Shown here one piece after another: positions 28,081 to 36,761 of a DNA stretch of 64,000 nucleotides. The stretch is from Bacteroidota bacterium. GTDB lineage: Bacteria; Bacteroidota; Bacteroidia; Chitinophagales; BACL12. Where the stretch lies: assembly GCA_016706865.1 (NCBI GenBank), contig JADJIS010000003.1, positions 1,116,001 to 1,180,000 on the forward strand, given 5' to 3'. The first letter of the stretch is position 1; the number at the start of each line of letters is the position of its first letter. The notes under the pieces were generated by a model, which had not been told where the DNA came from, did no database searches, and saw only the letters and a list, made by a program, of their open reading frames with translations. The translations under genes were made by a program, and so were the position numbers.

Positions 28081-29430
28081 TTACAACAATTCATTCGCCA
28101 AATTCGCCAACTCACTCCGCTCTCCTTTTTGCAAAGTAATTACGGAACACATAGGATGATTTTTAATTTTATCAATTAAATAACTCAATCCGTTGCTATG
28201 TGAATCGAGATATGGTGTATCAATTTGATTAATATCTCCAGTAAAAATGATCTTTGTATTTTCTCCGGCTCTGGTGATAATGGTCTTAACCTCAAGCGGA
28301 GTAAGGTTTTGCGCCTCATCAATGATGAAGAAAATATTGGAAATACTTCTTCCCCGAATATAAGCAAGTGGTTGAATTACTAATTTTTCCTGCTCTATCA
28401 TTCCTGCAATTGCCTTGTATTCGGGATCATTTACTTCAAATTGATTTTGAATCATTTTGAGATTATCCCAAAGTGGTTCCATATAAGGATTCAGCTTCGA
28501 TTTAATATCTCCTGGTAAATATCCAATATCTTTATTATTAAGCGGGATGATGGGACGGGCTAAAAATATTTGTTTATAATTTCTCCTTTGTTCCAATGCA
28601 CTCGCAAGTGCCAATAAGGTTTTACCTGTTCCGCTTTGACCTTGTAAAGCAATTAATTTAATTTCAGGATTAAGCAACACATTTAATGCAAACACTTGCT
28701 CTGCATTTCTAGGTTTAATTCCGTATGCGGTTGATTTATTAATCCGTTCAAAAACCTGATCTACAGAATTATAACTTGCCAACACCGAACTGCTTCCATT
28801 TTTTAATATAAAACACTGATTTGCATAGGGTTCCTGCTTTAGAATCTCTTTGAATCCGATGGAGCCCTCACTGTATATTTTATCAATATTTTCGTGATCG
28901 ATTCCTTCAATTGTTTCAATAGGTTCTTTCAGAAAATCGGGATCGGCAATTTTATCATTTTTATAATCTTCAGCATGTAAACCCAGTGATTTAGCCTTTA
29001 ATCGCAGGTTGATATCTTTGGAAACCAAAATCACCTTATGATCAGGATGTTTATGCATCACTACTAAAGCCGTATTCAATATTTTATGATCCGGTTTTTC
29101 TTCTCCGAAGATCTCTTCCGCATTTACACCATTGTGCTCATACATCATAACTATCATCCTTCCGGGACCTCTGTCGTGAATCTGTCTCCATTCCTGTAAA
29201 GTATCTTCCTTGGATTTAATATCCAAAAAACGAATGAATTCACGCGCTTCAAAATTGATAGTTTCGTTACCTTTTTTAAAGTTGTCCAGTTCCTCCAGCA
29301 CCGTGATTGGGATGACTACGTCATGTTCTGCGAAATTATTTACGGAATTGTGATCGTGTAAGATTACTGATGTGTCGAGAATGAAAATCTTTTTTTCTTT
29401 CTGCACAGTTGCCTTTTTTTTCACCGCCAT
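28081..29430 (-). CDS. PhoH family protein with N-terminal PIN domain (YlaK type)
   Basis: 449 residues. Residues ~14-150 form a PIN nuclease-like domain (FILDTSVILHD, acidic EELDNFKKG, DINLRLKAKSLG). Residues ~235-445 form the PhoH ATPase with Walker A GQSGTGKT, Walker B FFIIDEAQN and TGDINQID. The PIN-PhoH combination is thought to be an RNA helicase/RNase. It is cytoplasmic and stands alone, convergent with the lipoprotein gene 4 bases away. Confidence 0.92.
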   Translation of the reverse strand: MAVKKKATVQKEKKIFILDTSVILHDHNSVNNFAEHDVVIPITVLEELDNFKKGNETINFEAREFIRFLDIKSKEDTLQEWRQIHDRGPGRMIVMMYEHNGVNAEEIFGEEKPDHKILNTALVVMHKHPDHKVILVSKDINLRLKAKSLGLHAEDYKNDKIADPDFLKEPIETIEGIDHENIDKIYSEGSIGFKEILKQEPYANQCFILKNGSSSVLASYNSVDQVFERINKSTAYGIKPRNAEQVFALNVLLNPEIKLIALQGQSGTGKTLLALASALEQRRNYKQIFLARPIIPLNNKDIGYLPGDIKSKLNPYMEPLWDNLKMIQNQFEVNDPEYKAIAGMIEQEKLVIQPLAYIRGRSISNIFFIIDEAQNLTPLEVKTIITRAGENTKIIFTGDINQIDTPYLDSHSNGLSYLIDKIKNHPMCSVITLQKGERSELANLANELL

Positions 29431-29663
29431 AGTTAAATATTAAGTCGAAAATACAGGTAACTTCTTTCTGTGCAATGTACTGATGTAAACAAAATTGTGG
29501 ATAAATGTACCAATTTGAATACAATGCCTCGAATTACATAAATCACATTTCGGATTTGCGAGCCGGAAAGCCACAAAGATCGGGAAGTTGCTGGAAGGTA
29601 AATTATTATCGAATTAAATAAAAAGTAATAACTTAAATTCTTGATTCAAATAGTTATTTGTAT
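29431..29663. other. Intergenic region without visible gene
   Basis: The upstream region of the PhoH gene. Neither strand shows a plausible protein frame, and no repeat of the adjacent 114-bp family is present before 29664. Confidence 0.6.
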
Positions 29664-30160
29664 GCCGCCTATATGTAAAAAAAAAGTTGCCACGAATGCA
29701 CGAATAAAAATTTAAAAAAAAATATAACCTGTCCATGCCCTTGGCTGTTCATTCGTGCATTCGTGGCAGCCCTTTAGCCGACAATATGTAAAAAAAAAGT
29801 TGCCACGAATGCACGAATAAAAATATAATGTACCATATATAACCTATTTATTCCTATGGCTGTTCATTCGTGCATTCGTGGCAACCCTTTAGCCGACAAT
29901 AGGTAAAAAAAAGTTGCCACGAATGCACGAATAAAAATATAAAAAACAATATATAATCTATCCATACATATGGCTGTTCATTCGTGCATTCGTGGCAACC
30001 CTTTAACCGACAATATGTAAAAAAAAGTTGCCACGAATGCACGAATAAAAATATAAAAAACAATATATAATCTATCCATACCTATGGCTGTTCATTCGTG
30101 CATTCGTGGCAACCCTTTAGCCGACAATATGTAAAAAAAAGTTGCCACGAATGCACGAAT
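29664..30160. repeat. 114-bp tandem array with inverted-repeat units
   Basis: Four full units and one half unit. Left arms TTGCCACGAATGCACGAAT start at 29687, 29800, 29914, 30028 and 30142 (spacing 113, 114, 114, 114). Reverse-complement right arms start at 29751, 29866, 29980 and 30094. Inner spacers of 45-47 bases vary in units 1-2 and are nearly identical in units 3-4. Linkers of ~30 bases (CCCTTTAGCCGACAATATGT plus an A-run) are conserved. The last unit keeps only its left arm. Each arm is itself a doubled CACGAAT word. Period, inversion and spacer similarity rule out CRISPR. Confidence 0.95.
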
Positions 30161-30172
30161 TCAATATATTTG
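30142..30172 (+). promoter_or_regulatory. Predicted promoter of the GxxExxY gene, partly inside the repeat
   Basis: The -33 TTG (30142-30144) is the first three bases of the last repeat arm. After 20 bases comes TATATTTG (30165-30172), a full match to the Bacteroidota -7 consensus TAnnTTTG. The start codon follows at 30211. The terminal half-repeat would thus supply the -33 element. Confidence 0.5.
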
Positions 30173-30210
30173 TATAAAATATTTGTTTAACCCATTAAAT
30201 TGTTTATCCT

Positions 30211-30588
30211 ATGTCAGAAAAAATTTTGTTTAAAGAAGAAAGTTATCAAATAATTGGAAAATGTATGGAAGTACACAATTATTTGGGGCCAGGTTTTTTG
30301 GAAGTTGTTTATAAGGATGCTTTGGAGTATGAATTCAAAAAAGCCGGAATTCCTTATTCCAGGGAAAAAGAGTATACTGTTCATTATAAAGATACCATCC
30401 TAAAACATAAATACAATGCTGATTTTGTGGTTTATGATAAAATTATACTGGAGGTGAAAGGTGTTGGAGCAATTAGCGACGAATTTATTGCAAGAGCAAT
30501 AAACTATTTAAAAGTGTCTTGCAACCAATTAGCTTTGATCATTAATTTTGGTGAACTCAAATTAAATTCGAAAAGAATTATCTTGTAG
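30211..30588 (+). CDS. GxxExxY protein (PD-(D/E)XK nuclease-like)
   Basis: 125 residues, normal for the family. The name-giving motif is GFLEVVY (Gly28, Glu31, Tyr34). A PD-(D/E)XK-like signature follows: Asp71 in NADFVVYD and Glu81/Lys83 in ILEVKG. These residues suggest a metal-dependent nuclease fold, but the family has no established function that I know of. The gene lies 50 bases downstream of the 114-bp inverted-repeat array and is followed by a strong terminator, so array plus gene form a self-contained block. It may act on the repeats or be a mobile passenger; both are inference. Confidence 0.88.
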   Translation: MSEKILFKEESYQIIGKCMEVHNYLGPGFLEVVYKDALEYEFKKAGIPYSREKEYTVHYKDTILKHKYNADFVVYDKIILEVKGVGAISDEFIARAINYLKVSCNQLALIINFGELKLNSKRIIL

Positions 30589-30601
30589 GTTCCGTAAATT
30601 A

Positions 30602-30640
30602 AAAAAAGAGGTGCAAATAATATAATTGCACCTCTTTTTT
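30602..30640. terminator. Strong bidirectional terminator
   Basis: A perfect 15-bp stem (AAAAAAGAGGTGCAA / TTGCACCTCTTTTTT) with a 9-base loop, between the convergent GxxExxY and porin-like genes. Confidence 0.9.
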
Positions 30641-30690
30641 AATTAAATGAATTAATTTGACTAAAAATTGTAACTCAGATCTACAATTGT

Positions 30691-31311
30691 TTAATCAAAC
30701 AACTTATAACCTAAAGTAAACTGAAAAATATTCTTTCTGCTATCCACTTCAATTAAACCATTATCAGTTTCAATGTAATCTGTAAATTTGCTAAGGTTAC
30801 CTTCGTAACGGGCATCAAAAGTGAGCCGATTGATATCAAATCCTAAACCTGCCTGATAACCAATTGTAATTTCATTAAGATCAAAAAGTGGATCTGAAGC
30901 ATCTGATTGAATATGACTAACAACTGGTCCACCCATTAATCTGAATTTATTAAAAACATTATATCCAAATAAAAGAGGTATATCCAATTTATCGACATTC
31001 ATTGATAAAACATCTCCCAAAGCAATATCCTGAGGATCAATTTCACCGATATCAGCCAGACTTTGGTTTTCGGAAAACAAAATTTCAGGTTGGAAAACAA
31101 ATTTCCCGAATGTGGCTCTGGCAAATCCTCCAAAAACAACTGCCATTCCGCGCTCATCCTCCAGATCACCCATATCTACCCCATCTGAACCCACTACATC
31201 TAAAATTACCGATTGAGCGTAATTAACTCCACCTTTTACCCCCAGGTCAAAATCCTGCGCATATACTTTAAAAGTATACAGACAAATAATCAATACCATT
31301 AATCTTTTCAT
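30691..31311 (-). CDS. Outer-membrane beta-barrel protein (PorT/OMP_b-brl type)
   Basis: 206 residues: signal peptide (~1-18, KVYAQ), then repeated amphipathic strands starting DLGVKGGVNYAQ and ending FQFTLGYKLFD, whose C-terminal aromatic suits barrel insertion. The size fits an eight-strand barrel of the porin-family/PorT-like group. A role in transport or structure cannot be assigned. Confidence 0.8.
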   Translation of the reverse strand: MKRLMVLIICLYTFKVYAQDFDLGVKGGVNYAQSVILDVVGSDGVDMGDLEDERGMAVVFGGFARATFGKFVFQPEILFSENQSLADIGEIDPQDIALGDVLSMNVDKLDIPLLFGYNVFNKFRLMGGPVVSHIQSDASDPLFDLNEITIGYQAGLGFDINRLTFDARYEGNLSKFTDYIETDNGLIEVDSRKNIFQFTLGYKLFD

Positions 31312-31387
31312 ACCATTACATTTGATTGCCTGTAAACTAAAACTATGCCATTACATTTTTTGAGGTACATAAACCACAAAAAGACCC

Positions 31388-31395
31388 TAATTTTG
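31388..31395 (+). promoter_or_regulatory. -7 motif TAATTTTG upstream of the LOG-family gene
   Basis: Full match to TAnnTTTG, 16 bases before the ATG at 31412. No -33 TTG sits at ideal spacing, so support is moderate. Confidence 0.4.
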
Positions 31396-31411
31396 CCTCC
31401 AAATTGCTGAA

Positions 31412-32155
31412 ATGAATAAACCACTGGAATGGAATATCAAGTTGGAACCTATAAAGGGCAAATATTTGGAAGGCCCCCGATCCAGATGGCATGAACTTGA
31501 ATTTGGAATTTCCGTGTTATTTGAATTTATAAAGGGCTTCCGACAGTTACATTTTGTAGGACCTTGCGTTACTGTTTTTGGATCGGCCCGTTTTGATGAA
31601 AATCATCAATATTATAAAATGGCTTACGAGGCGGGAAAAAAAATAAGCGATGAAGGATTAACCGTTTTAACAGGCGGCGGTCCCGGAATTATGGAAGCAG
31701 CAAACAGAGGCGCTTTTGAAAATGGAGGTCGCTCAGTGGGATGTAATATTAAACTTCCACAGGAACAACAACCAAACAAATACATGCACAAATGGGTGAC
31801 AATTAAATATTTTTTTGTGCGAAAAGTATTATTGGTAAAATATTCCTATGGATTTATTGTTATGCCCGGTGGTGTTGGTACAATGGATGAATTTTTTGAA
31901 ACTTTAACCCTGATCCAAACTGCAACAATCAAAAATTTTCCCCTAGTTTTAGTAGGAAAAGATTATTACAAGGACATATGGGAAATGTTACAAAAAATGA
32001 TGGCTCAAAATACGATCTCCAATGTAGATATGGATCTTGTATTGTTTACTGATAATATTGATGAAGCGGTGGAACATGTTAAATATTATATCCGACAAAA
32101 TTATAAAATGCATAAATTAAAACCGCTAAAGTTATTAATGGAGCGATTTAATTAA
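31412..32155 (+). CDS. LOG-family (TIGR00730) Rossmann-fold protein
   Basis: 247 residues with the family signatures GGGPGIMEAANRGA and MPGGVGTMDEFFETLT, which bind the nucleotide ribose-phosphate. Characterised relatives hydrolyse nucleoside 5'-monophosphates to base and ribose 5-phosphate (cytokinin-activating LOG enzymes, PpnN). The N-terminal ~50 residues before FGSARFDE are an extension seen in longer members. It is cytoplasmic, with a very small membrane-protein gene downstream. Confidence 0.88.
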   Translation: MNKPLEWNIKLEPIKGKYLEGPRSRWHELEFGISVLFEFIKGFRQLHFVGPCVTVFGSARFDENHQYYKMAYEAGKKISDEGLTVLTGGGPGIMEAANRGAFENGGRSVGCNIKLPQEQQPNKYMHKWVTIKYFFVRKVLLVKYSYGFIVMPGGVGTMDEFFETLTLIQTATIKNFPLVLVGKDYYKDIWEMLQKMMAQNTISNVDMDLVLFTDNIDEAVEHVKYYIRQNYKMHKLKPLKLLMERFN

Positions 32156-32186
32156 ATATTGATCAAATAATTAAACAGTTGCAAAA

Positions 32187-32321
32187 ATGAAAATACCGGA
32201 GAAAACTTCTAAATGGCTTAAAAGAATAGGTTGGGCAGGTTTTTTCTTTTTTTTGATTAAGGGAATCGTTTGGTTAGTTGCAGGTGCTGTTATCCTGGAG
32301 TGGTTGGAAAAGGTATTTTAA
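32187..32321 (+). CDS. 44-residue single-pass membrane protein
   Basis: The frame starts MKIPEKTSKWLKRIGWAGF and ends in LEWLEKVF followed by TAA. A basic amphipathic N-terminus precedes one hydrophobic helix (~residues 16-38). It begins 31 bases after the LOG-family stop codon on the same strand and may be co-transcribed. No family was recognised. The clean positive-inside topology supports a real gene, but the small size limits certainty. Confidence 0.55.
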   Translation: MKIPEKTSKWLKRIGWAGFFFFLIKGIVWLVAGAVILEWLEKVF

Positions 32322-32436
32322 CAAAAAAATAAGGATATGTCTTTTACCCGTTCATCGTTGAAATTTACCCGTTCAGCAATTAATAATTGTCTGCAAAAAC
32401 ATGGTTGCTTTGTTTTGCATCATAAATAAAACAACA

Positions 32437-34824
32437 ATGAAACTTAAATACTTAATCACCTTAACAAGTTTGGTTCTACTAACCATTACAATGTATGGAC
32501 AAAACCTTACACAAACGGTTCGCGGACAAGTTATCGACAATCAATCTAAAACCACTTTACCCGGAGTAAACATCATTGTGCTTGATGTAAATCCGGTAAT
32601 TGGTGCGGTATCTGACATGGACGGATATTTTGTGATCGAAAATGTGCCTATCGGACGAATTTCTATTCAGGCAACCTATGTTGGGTATGAACCATTTATT
32701 GCAAATAATCTGGAACTTACTTCAGGTAAAGAACTTATGCTGAATTTTGAAATGGCAGAACAGGTAGTTAAAATGGATGAGGTTGTAATAAAAGCCAGTG
32801 ATGATAAGATAGAAACCAATAATGAAATGACAACGGTAAGTGCGCGACAATTTACTATTGAAGAAAGTATGCGATATGCCGGCGCCCGAAATGATGTGAG
32901 CAGAATGGCTCAAAATTTTGCCGGTGTTCGCGGTGCAAATGATGCCGTTAATGATATTATTATCAGAGGTAATTCACCAGTGGGATTATTATGGAGATTG
33001 GAAGGCATTGATATTCCAAACCCAAATCATTTTGGAGATTTTGGTTCTACCGGTGGCCCGGTTTCTATGTTAAACAATAACGTTTTGGCAAACAGCGATT
33101 TTTTAACAGGAGCATTTCCGGCAGAATATGGAAATGGAATAAGCGGTGTTTTTGATCTTAAAATGCGCAATGGAAATTATGAGAAACATGAATTTTTAGG
33201 TCAGGTAGGATTAAATGGTTTTGAAATTGGCGCAGAAGGTCCAATAAGCAGAGAACAAAAATCTTCCTATTTGCTGAATTACCGTTATTCTACTTTAGGA
33301 ATTATGAGTGCTCTGGGAATTAATTTCGGAACCGGAACAGCTATTCCTTATTATCAGGATATTACAGTCAGAGCAAATATGCCGACAAAAAAGGCCGGAA
33401 CATTTTCATTATTCGGAATAGGTGGAATCAGTCAGATAGACCTTATATCGAGTAATGCAGAAGATACGGTGGATAATTTATATAATAACGATCTGGATAT
33501 TTATGATAGGTCCAAAATCGGGATAATTGGCATCTCACACCAGTATTTAATTAATAATTCATCTTATACAAAATTCACTATTGCAGCATCTACTATTATC
33601 AATAATGATATTGTAGATTCAATTTCTGTGGAGACGTTCGAACCGGTAGAATTTTATCGTCAAAATTTCACACAAAACAAGATCTCTGCAAATTTCTTTT
33701 ATAAAAAGAAGTTTAATGCGAAAAATAATTTACAACTTGGAGTGCGATTTGATGAATTTCTTGTTTCCGTATCGGATAGTATTTTTGAAGGAATTCCGGG
33801 ACGTTATGTAACACTAACATCCTTTGATGGAAATACATTTTTATTGCAACCTTATGTTCAATATCAATATCGCCCAACAGAAAAACTAACCATTAATTCC
33901 GGATTACATTTTCAATATCTGAGTTTGAATGGAAGTAATTCACTGGAACCACGATTGGGAATTAAATATCAAATAAATAACAACAATGCGATAAGTGTGG
34001 GATATGGATTACATAGTATGATGGCACCTATAGCTACTTTCTTTAAAACAGTGGAAACAACTCCGGGTAATTATAATACACCCAATGATTCCATTGATTT
34101 TGTAAAAGCCCATCATTTAGTATTAGGATACGATAAACAACTTTCAGAAACCATGCGCATAAAAGCGGAGGTATATTATCAGCATCTTTATGATGTTTTG
34201 ATAGATAAAGATAGTTCGTCGTTCAGTGTATTAAATTCCGGTAGTTTTTCTTTCGGCACTCCCGACAGATTAACAAACAGCGGAACAGGCAGAAATTATG
34301 GTGCAGAATTAACTGTCGAAAAATTTCTGGATAAGGGTCTGTATTTTTTAATGACCGGATCATTATATAAATCGGAATATATTGGAAGCGACGAAATAGA
34401 AAGAGAGACAGCATTTTCCGGAAATTATGTTGCAAATGTTGTTGGAGGAAAAGAATTTTATTTATTTACAGGAAAAGCTTCTCCTAAAAACACGAAATCA
34501 ATAGTTTTTGATACAAAATTTACTTTAGCGGGTGGACAACGATATACTCCCATTGATCTGGAACAATCTATATTAACTAATTCAACGGTTTACGACTGGA
34601 ATAATGCATTTGCCGAACAATTTGATGATTATATGCGTTGGGATGTAAGACTTGCATTTAAGATCAACGGAAAATTCGCTTCACAGGAATGGGCAATTGA
34701 TGTGCAGAATGTTACAAACAGACAAAATCCATTGTATCAACGATATAATCCATCGGAAGGTGAAATAAATACCGTTTACCAATTAGGCATATTTCCAGTG
34801 CCCCAATATAGGATCACCTTTTAA
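32437..34824 (+). CDS. TonB-dependent outer-membrane receptor
   Basis: 795 residues from MKLKYLITL at 32437, which gives a proper signal peptide (ITMYGQ); an ATG at 32401 in the same frame is unlikely. Residues ~20-105 form a carboxypeptidase-regulatory-like domain (VRGQVIDNQSKTTLPGVNI, DGYFVIENVPIG). The plug follows (DIIIRGNSPVGLLWRLEGIDIPNPNHF, YGNGISGVFD), then a long barrel ending PQYRITF. No SusD partner is nearby, so it is not a standard SusCD pair. The histidine kinase starts 8 bases later, suggesting regulated or sensed uptake. The substrate is unknown. Confidence 0.9.
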   Translation: MKLKYLITLTSLVLLTITMYGQNLTQTVRGQVIDNQSKTTLPGVNIIVLDVNPVIGAVSDMDGYFVIENVPIGRISIQATYVGYEPFIANNLELTSGKELMLNFEMAEQVVKMDEVVIKASDDKIETNNEMTTVSARQFTIEESMRYAGARNDVSRMAQNFAGVRGANDAVNDIIIRGNSPVGLLWRLEGIDIPNPNHFGDFGSTGGPVSMLNNNVLANSDFLTGAFPAEYGNGISGVFDLKMRNGNYEKHEFLGQVGLNGFEIGAEGPISREQKSSYLLNYRYSTLGIMSALGINFGTGTAIPYYQDITVRANMPTKKAGTFSLFGIGGISQIDLISSNAEDTVDNLYNNDLDIYDRSKIGIIGISHQYLINNSSYTKFTIAASTIINNDIVDSISVETFEPVEFYRQNFTQNKISANFFYKKKFNAKNNLQLGVRFDEFLVSVSDSIFEGIPGRYVTLTSFDGNTFLLQPYVQYQYRPTEKLTINSGLHFQYLSLNGSNSLEPRLGIKYQINNNNAISVGYGLHSMMAPIATFFKTVETTPGNYNTPNDSIDFVKAHHLVLGYDKQLSETMRIKAEVYYQHLYDVLIDKDSSSFSVLNSGSFSFGTPDRLTNSGTGRNYGAELTVEKFLDKGLYFLMTGSLYKSEYIGSDEIERETAFSGNYVANVVGGKEFYLFTGKASPKNTKSIVFDTKFTLAGGQRYTPIDLEQSILTNSTVYDWNNAFAEQFDDYMRWDVRLAFKINGKFASQEWAIDVQNVTNRQNPLYQRYNPSEGEINTVYQLGIFPVPQYRITF

Positions 34825-34832
34825 TATTTATA

Positions 34833-35894
34833 ATGCCAAAATCGATCTACACAATTAAAAACATATTATTAGGCACCGTAGTAGTTTCTATGGTGCCTAC
34901 TACTTTTGTTTTTTTGCGCAACTGGGCCTTAGGAGATAGTCCAAATCCGGAAATGGATACACTAACAGCATATCTTATTTCACTTTTGTTTTCTGTTGTT
35001 GTTACCTTTTCTATTTTTCTCGCAGTAATTAAAATTATTTCAGGCACCACTGCTAAGTTGGAAGGAAAAATAAGTGCGCCCAAACGCATTTTGACTTGTC
35101 TTGTATTGTCACTGATCGTTGCAAACATCATAATTTATATTTATTGGTTAATATTCAATGCGTTTTTATTCCACTGTGAAGCGGAGGAAGCAAGAGCCCG
35201 AATTTTCGAGAACCAAATGCTTGCAACAGTCCTTGTAATTATTGTCAGTCTGGTTTTTGAAATTGGCCATTATATTCATCAACTCAAAATTACTGTTGCA
35301 GAAAAAGAGCGACTGGAAAAAGAAAATATGCGTTCACAACTGGAGAGCTTGAAAACACAAATGAGTCCCCACTTTTTATTCAATAGTTTTAATGCCTTGT
35401 TATCTTTGATAGATTCTGACAAAGAAAAAGCTAAACAATTTTTAATGGAACTATCAAAGGTTTACCGTTATGTTCTAGAACAAAAAGACAATCTGGTTGT
35501 GGAATTAAAGGAGGAATTAAAATTTATAAATTCATACATCTACCTAAATAAAATACGTTTCGGAGAAAATCTTCATTTTGAAACTGATATAGATGCAGGT
35601 AATTTAAGTAAATTCATTCCGCCATTAACGTTACAATCGCTGGTGGAAAATGCAATAAAACATAATATAATTTCAGAAAGCAAACCGCTTACAATTAAGA
35701 TAACGAATGACAGGAATAGATTAATTGTTTCCAATAATTTGCAAGGCAGAAATGAAAAGATCGTATCTACAGGAATTGGTTTGAAAAATCTGAAAGAAAG
35801 ATATTTTCTTCTTGGAAATTCTGAACCCGAATTTGGAATAGTGAATGATCAGTATATTGCAAAAATTCCACTCATCGAAAAAGAAAATATCTGA
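34833..35894 (+). CDS. LytS/YehU-type sensor histidine kinase
   Basis: 353 residues. Four hydrophobic segments occupy ~10-150, a short coiled coil ~155-180, then the His_kinase domain with phosphoacceptor His180 in MSPHFLFNSFNALLSL. A HATPase region follows (LQSLVENAIKHN; TGIGLKNLKERY). No extracellular sensor domain is evident. The gene is 8 bases after the TonB receptor and 1 base before the response regulator start. Confidence 0.9.
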   Translation: MPKSIYTIKNILLGTVVVSMVPTTFVFLRNWALGDSPNPEMDTLTAYLISLLFSVVVTFSIFLAVIKIISGTTAKLEGKISAPKRILTCLVLSLIVANIIIYIYWLIFNAFLFHCEAEEARARIFENQMLATVLVIIVSLVFEIGHYIHQLKITVAEKERLEKENMRSQLESLKTQMSPHFLFNSFNALLSLIDSDKEKAKQFLMELSKVYRYVLEQKDNLVVELKEELKFINSYIYLNKIRFGENLHFETDIDAGNLSKFIPPLTLQSLVENAIKHNIISESKPLTIKITNDRNRLIVSNNLQGRNEKIVSTGIGLKNLKERYFLLGNSEPEFGIVNDQYIAKIPLIEKENI

Positions 35895-35895
35895 T

Positions 35896-36645
35896 ATGCA
35901 AGTTGTGATCATTGAAGATGAAAAAATTGCTGCCGACTTTCTGGAAAAATGTATTCTGGAATTCAATCCGGATTACAAAGTAGTTAAAAAACTGGATTCT
36001 GTTGAAACTTCTGTAAAATGGTTATCAAATCATTCTGCGGATCTTTTATTTGTAGACATCCACCTTGCAGATGATATCAGTTTTAGTATTTTCGAACAGA
36101 TGGACATTCAAACTCCAGTAATTTTTACTACTGCTTATGATCAATACGCCATAAAGGCATTTAAGTTGAACAGCATTGATTACCTGCTTAAACCTATTGA
36201 TAAATCAGAATTATTTAATGCCTTAAATAAATTTATTCAATTCAGGAATTCGGCACCGATCGACATAAAATTGTTGCTCGAACAATTTAATGCTCAAAAA
36301 AATGAGTATCAAAGTCGTTTTCTTGTGTCTACCGGCCAAAAATTGAAATCGCTGAATATCGAACAGGTTGCATATTTCTTCTCAGAACAAAAACTAACAT
36401 TTTTGGTCGCCAAGGATGGCAAACATTATGTTTTGGATAATTCTCTGGATAAATTGGAAACGATTTTGGATCCGATAATCTTTTTCAGAATAAATCGTCA
36501 GTTCATCATCTCCTTTACAAGTATTAAAAATATGTTCAGTTACTCTAAATCCAGGGTAAAAGTGGAATTGGAGCCGGTTATTGAAAAAGAAACAATTGTG
36601 AGTGTAGAACGATCATCAGAGTTCCGATTGTGGCTAAACAGGTGA
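35896..36645 (+). CDS. LytTR-family response regulator
   Basis: 249 residues from MQVVIIEDEKIAADF at 35896, one base after the kinase stop; the frame also runs 17 codons upstream into the kinase gene, which is not credible. Receiver domain: acidic EDE, phosphoacceptor Asp54 in LLFVDIHLAD, and TTAYDQYAIKAFKLNSIDYLLKPI. The C-terminal LytTR DNA-binding domain covers residues ~140-249 (FFRINRQFIIS). Together with the kinase it forms a two-component system that plausibly controls the upstream receptor gene. Confidence 0.92.
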   Translation: MQVVIIEDEKIAADFLEKCILEFNPDYKVVKKLDSVETSVKWLSNHSADLLFVDIHLADDISFSIFEQMDIQTPVIFTTAYDQYAIKAFKLNSIDYLLKPIDKSELFNALNKFIQFRNSAPIDIKLLLEQFNAQKNEYQSRFLVSTGQKLKSLNIEQVAYFFSEQKLTFLVAKDGKHYVLDNSLDKLETILDPIIFFRINRQFIISFTSIKNMFSYSKSRVKVELEPVIEKETIVSVERSSEFRLWLNR

Positions 36646-36679
36646 TTCTCCTTTATTTCATCACATTTTAACATCAAAG

Positions 36680-36713
36680 TTGTAATAGCCCTGCAGGATT
36701 CCACTTATATTTG
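36680..36713 (+). promoter_or_regulatory. Predicted promoter of the GH113-like gene
   Basis: TTG at 36680-36682, a 23-base spacer, then TATATTTG at 36706-36713 matching TAnnTTTG. The start codon is 48 bases further on. Confidence 0.45.
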
Positions 36714-36761
36714 CATAAGGTTTCCCCTTTCAAATAATTCAGGCAAATTTTAATTAATAAA

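Noticed and set aside
29854..30063. 69-residue minus-strand open frame
   Set aside because: It is made of two copies of the 114-bp repeat read through, so it is repetitive by construction and unlike a protein.
29664..30160. CRISPR array
   Set aside because: The period is 114 bases, arms are inverted within each unit, and the spacers are near copies of each other; no cas gene is nearby.
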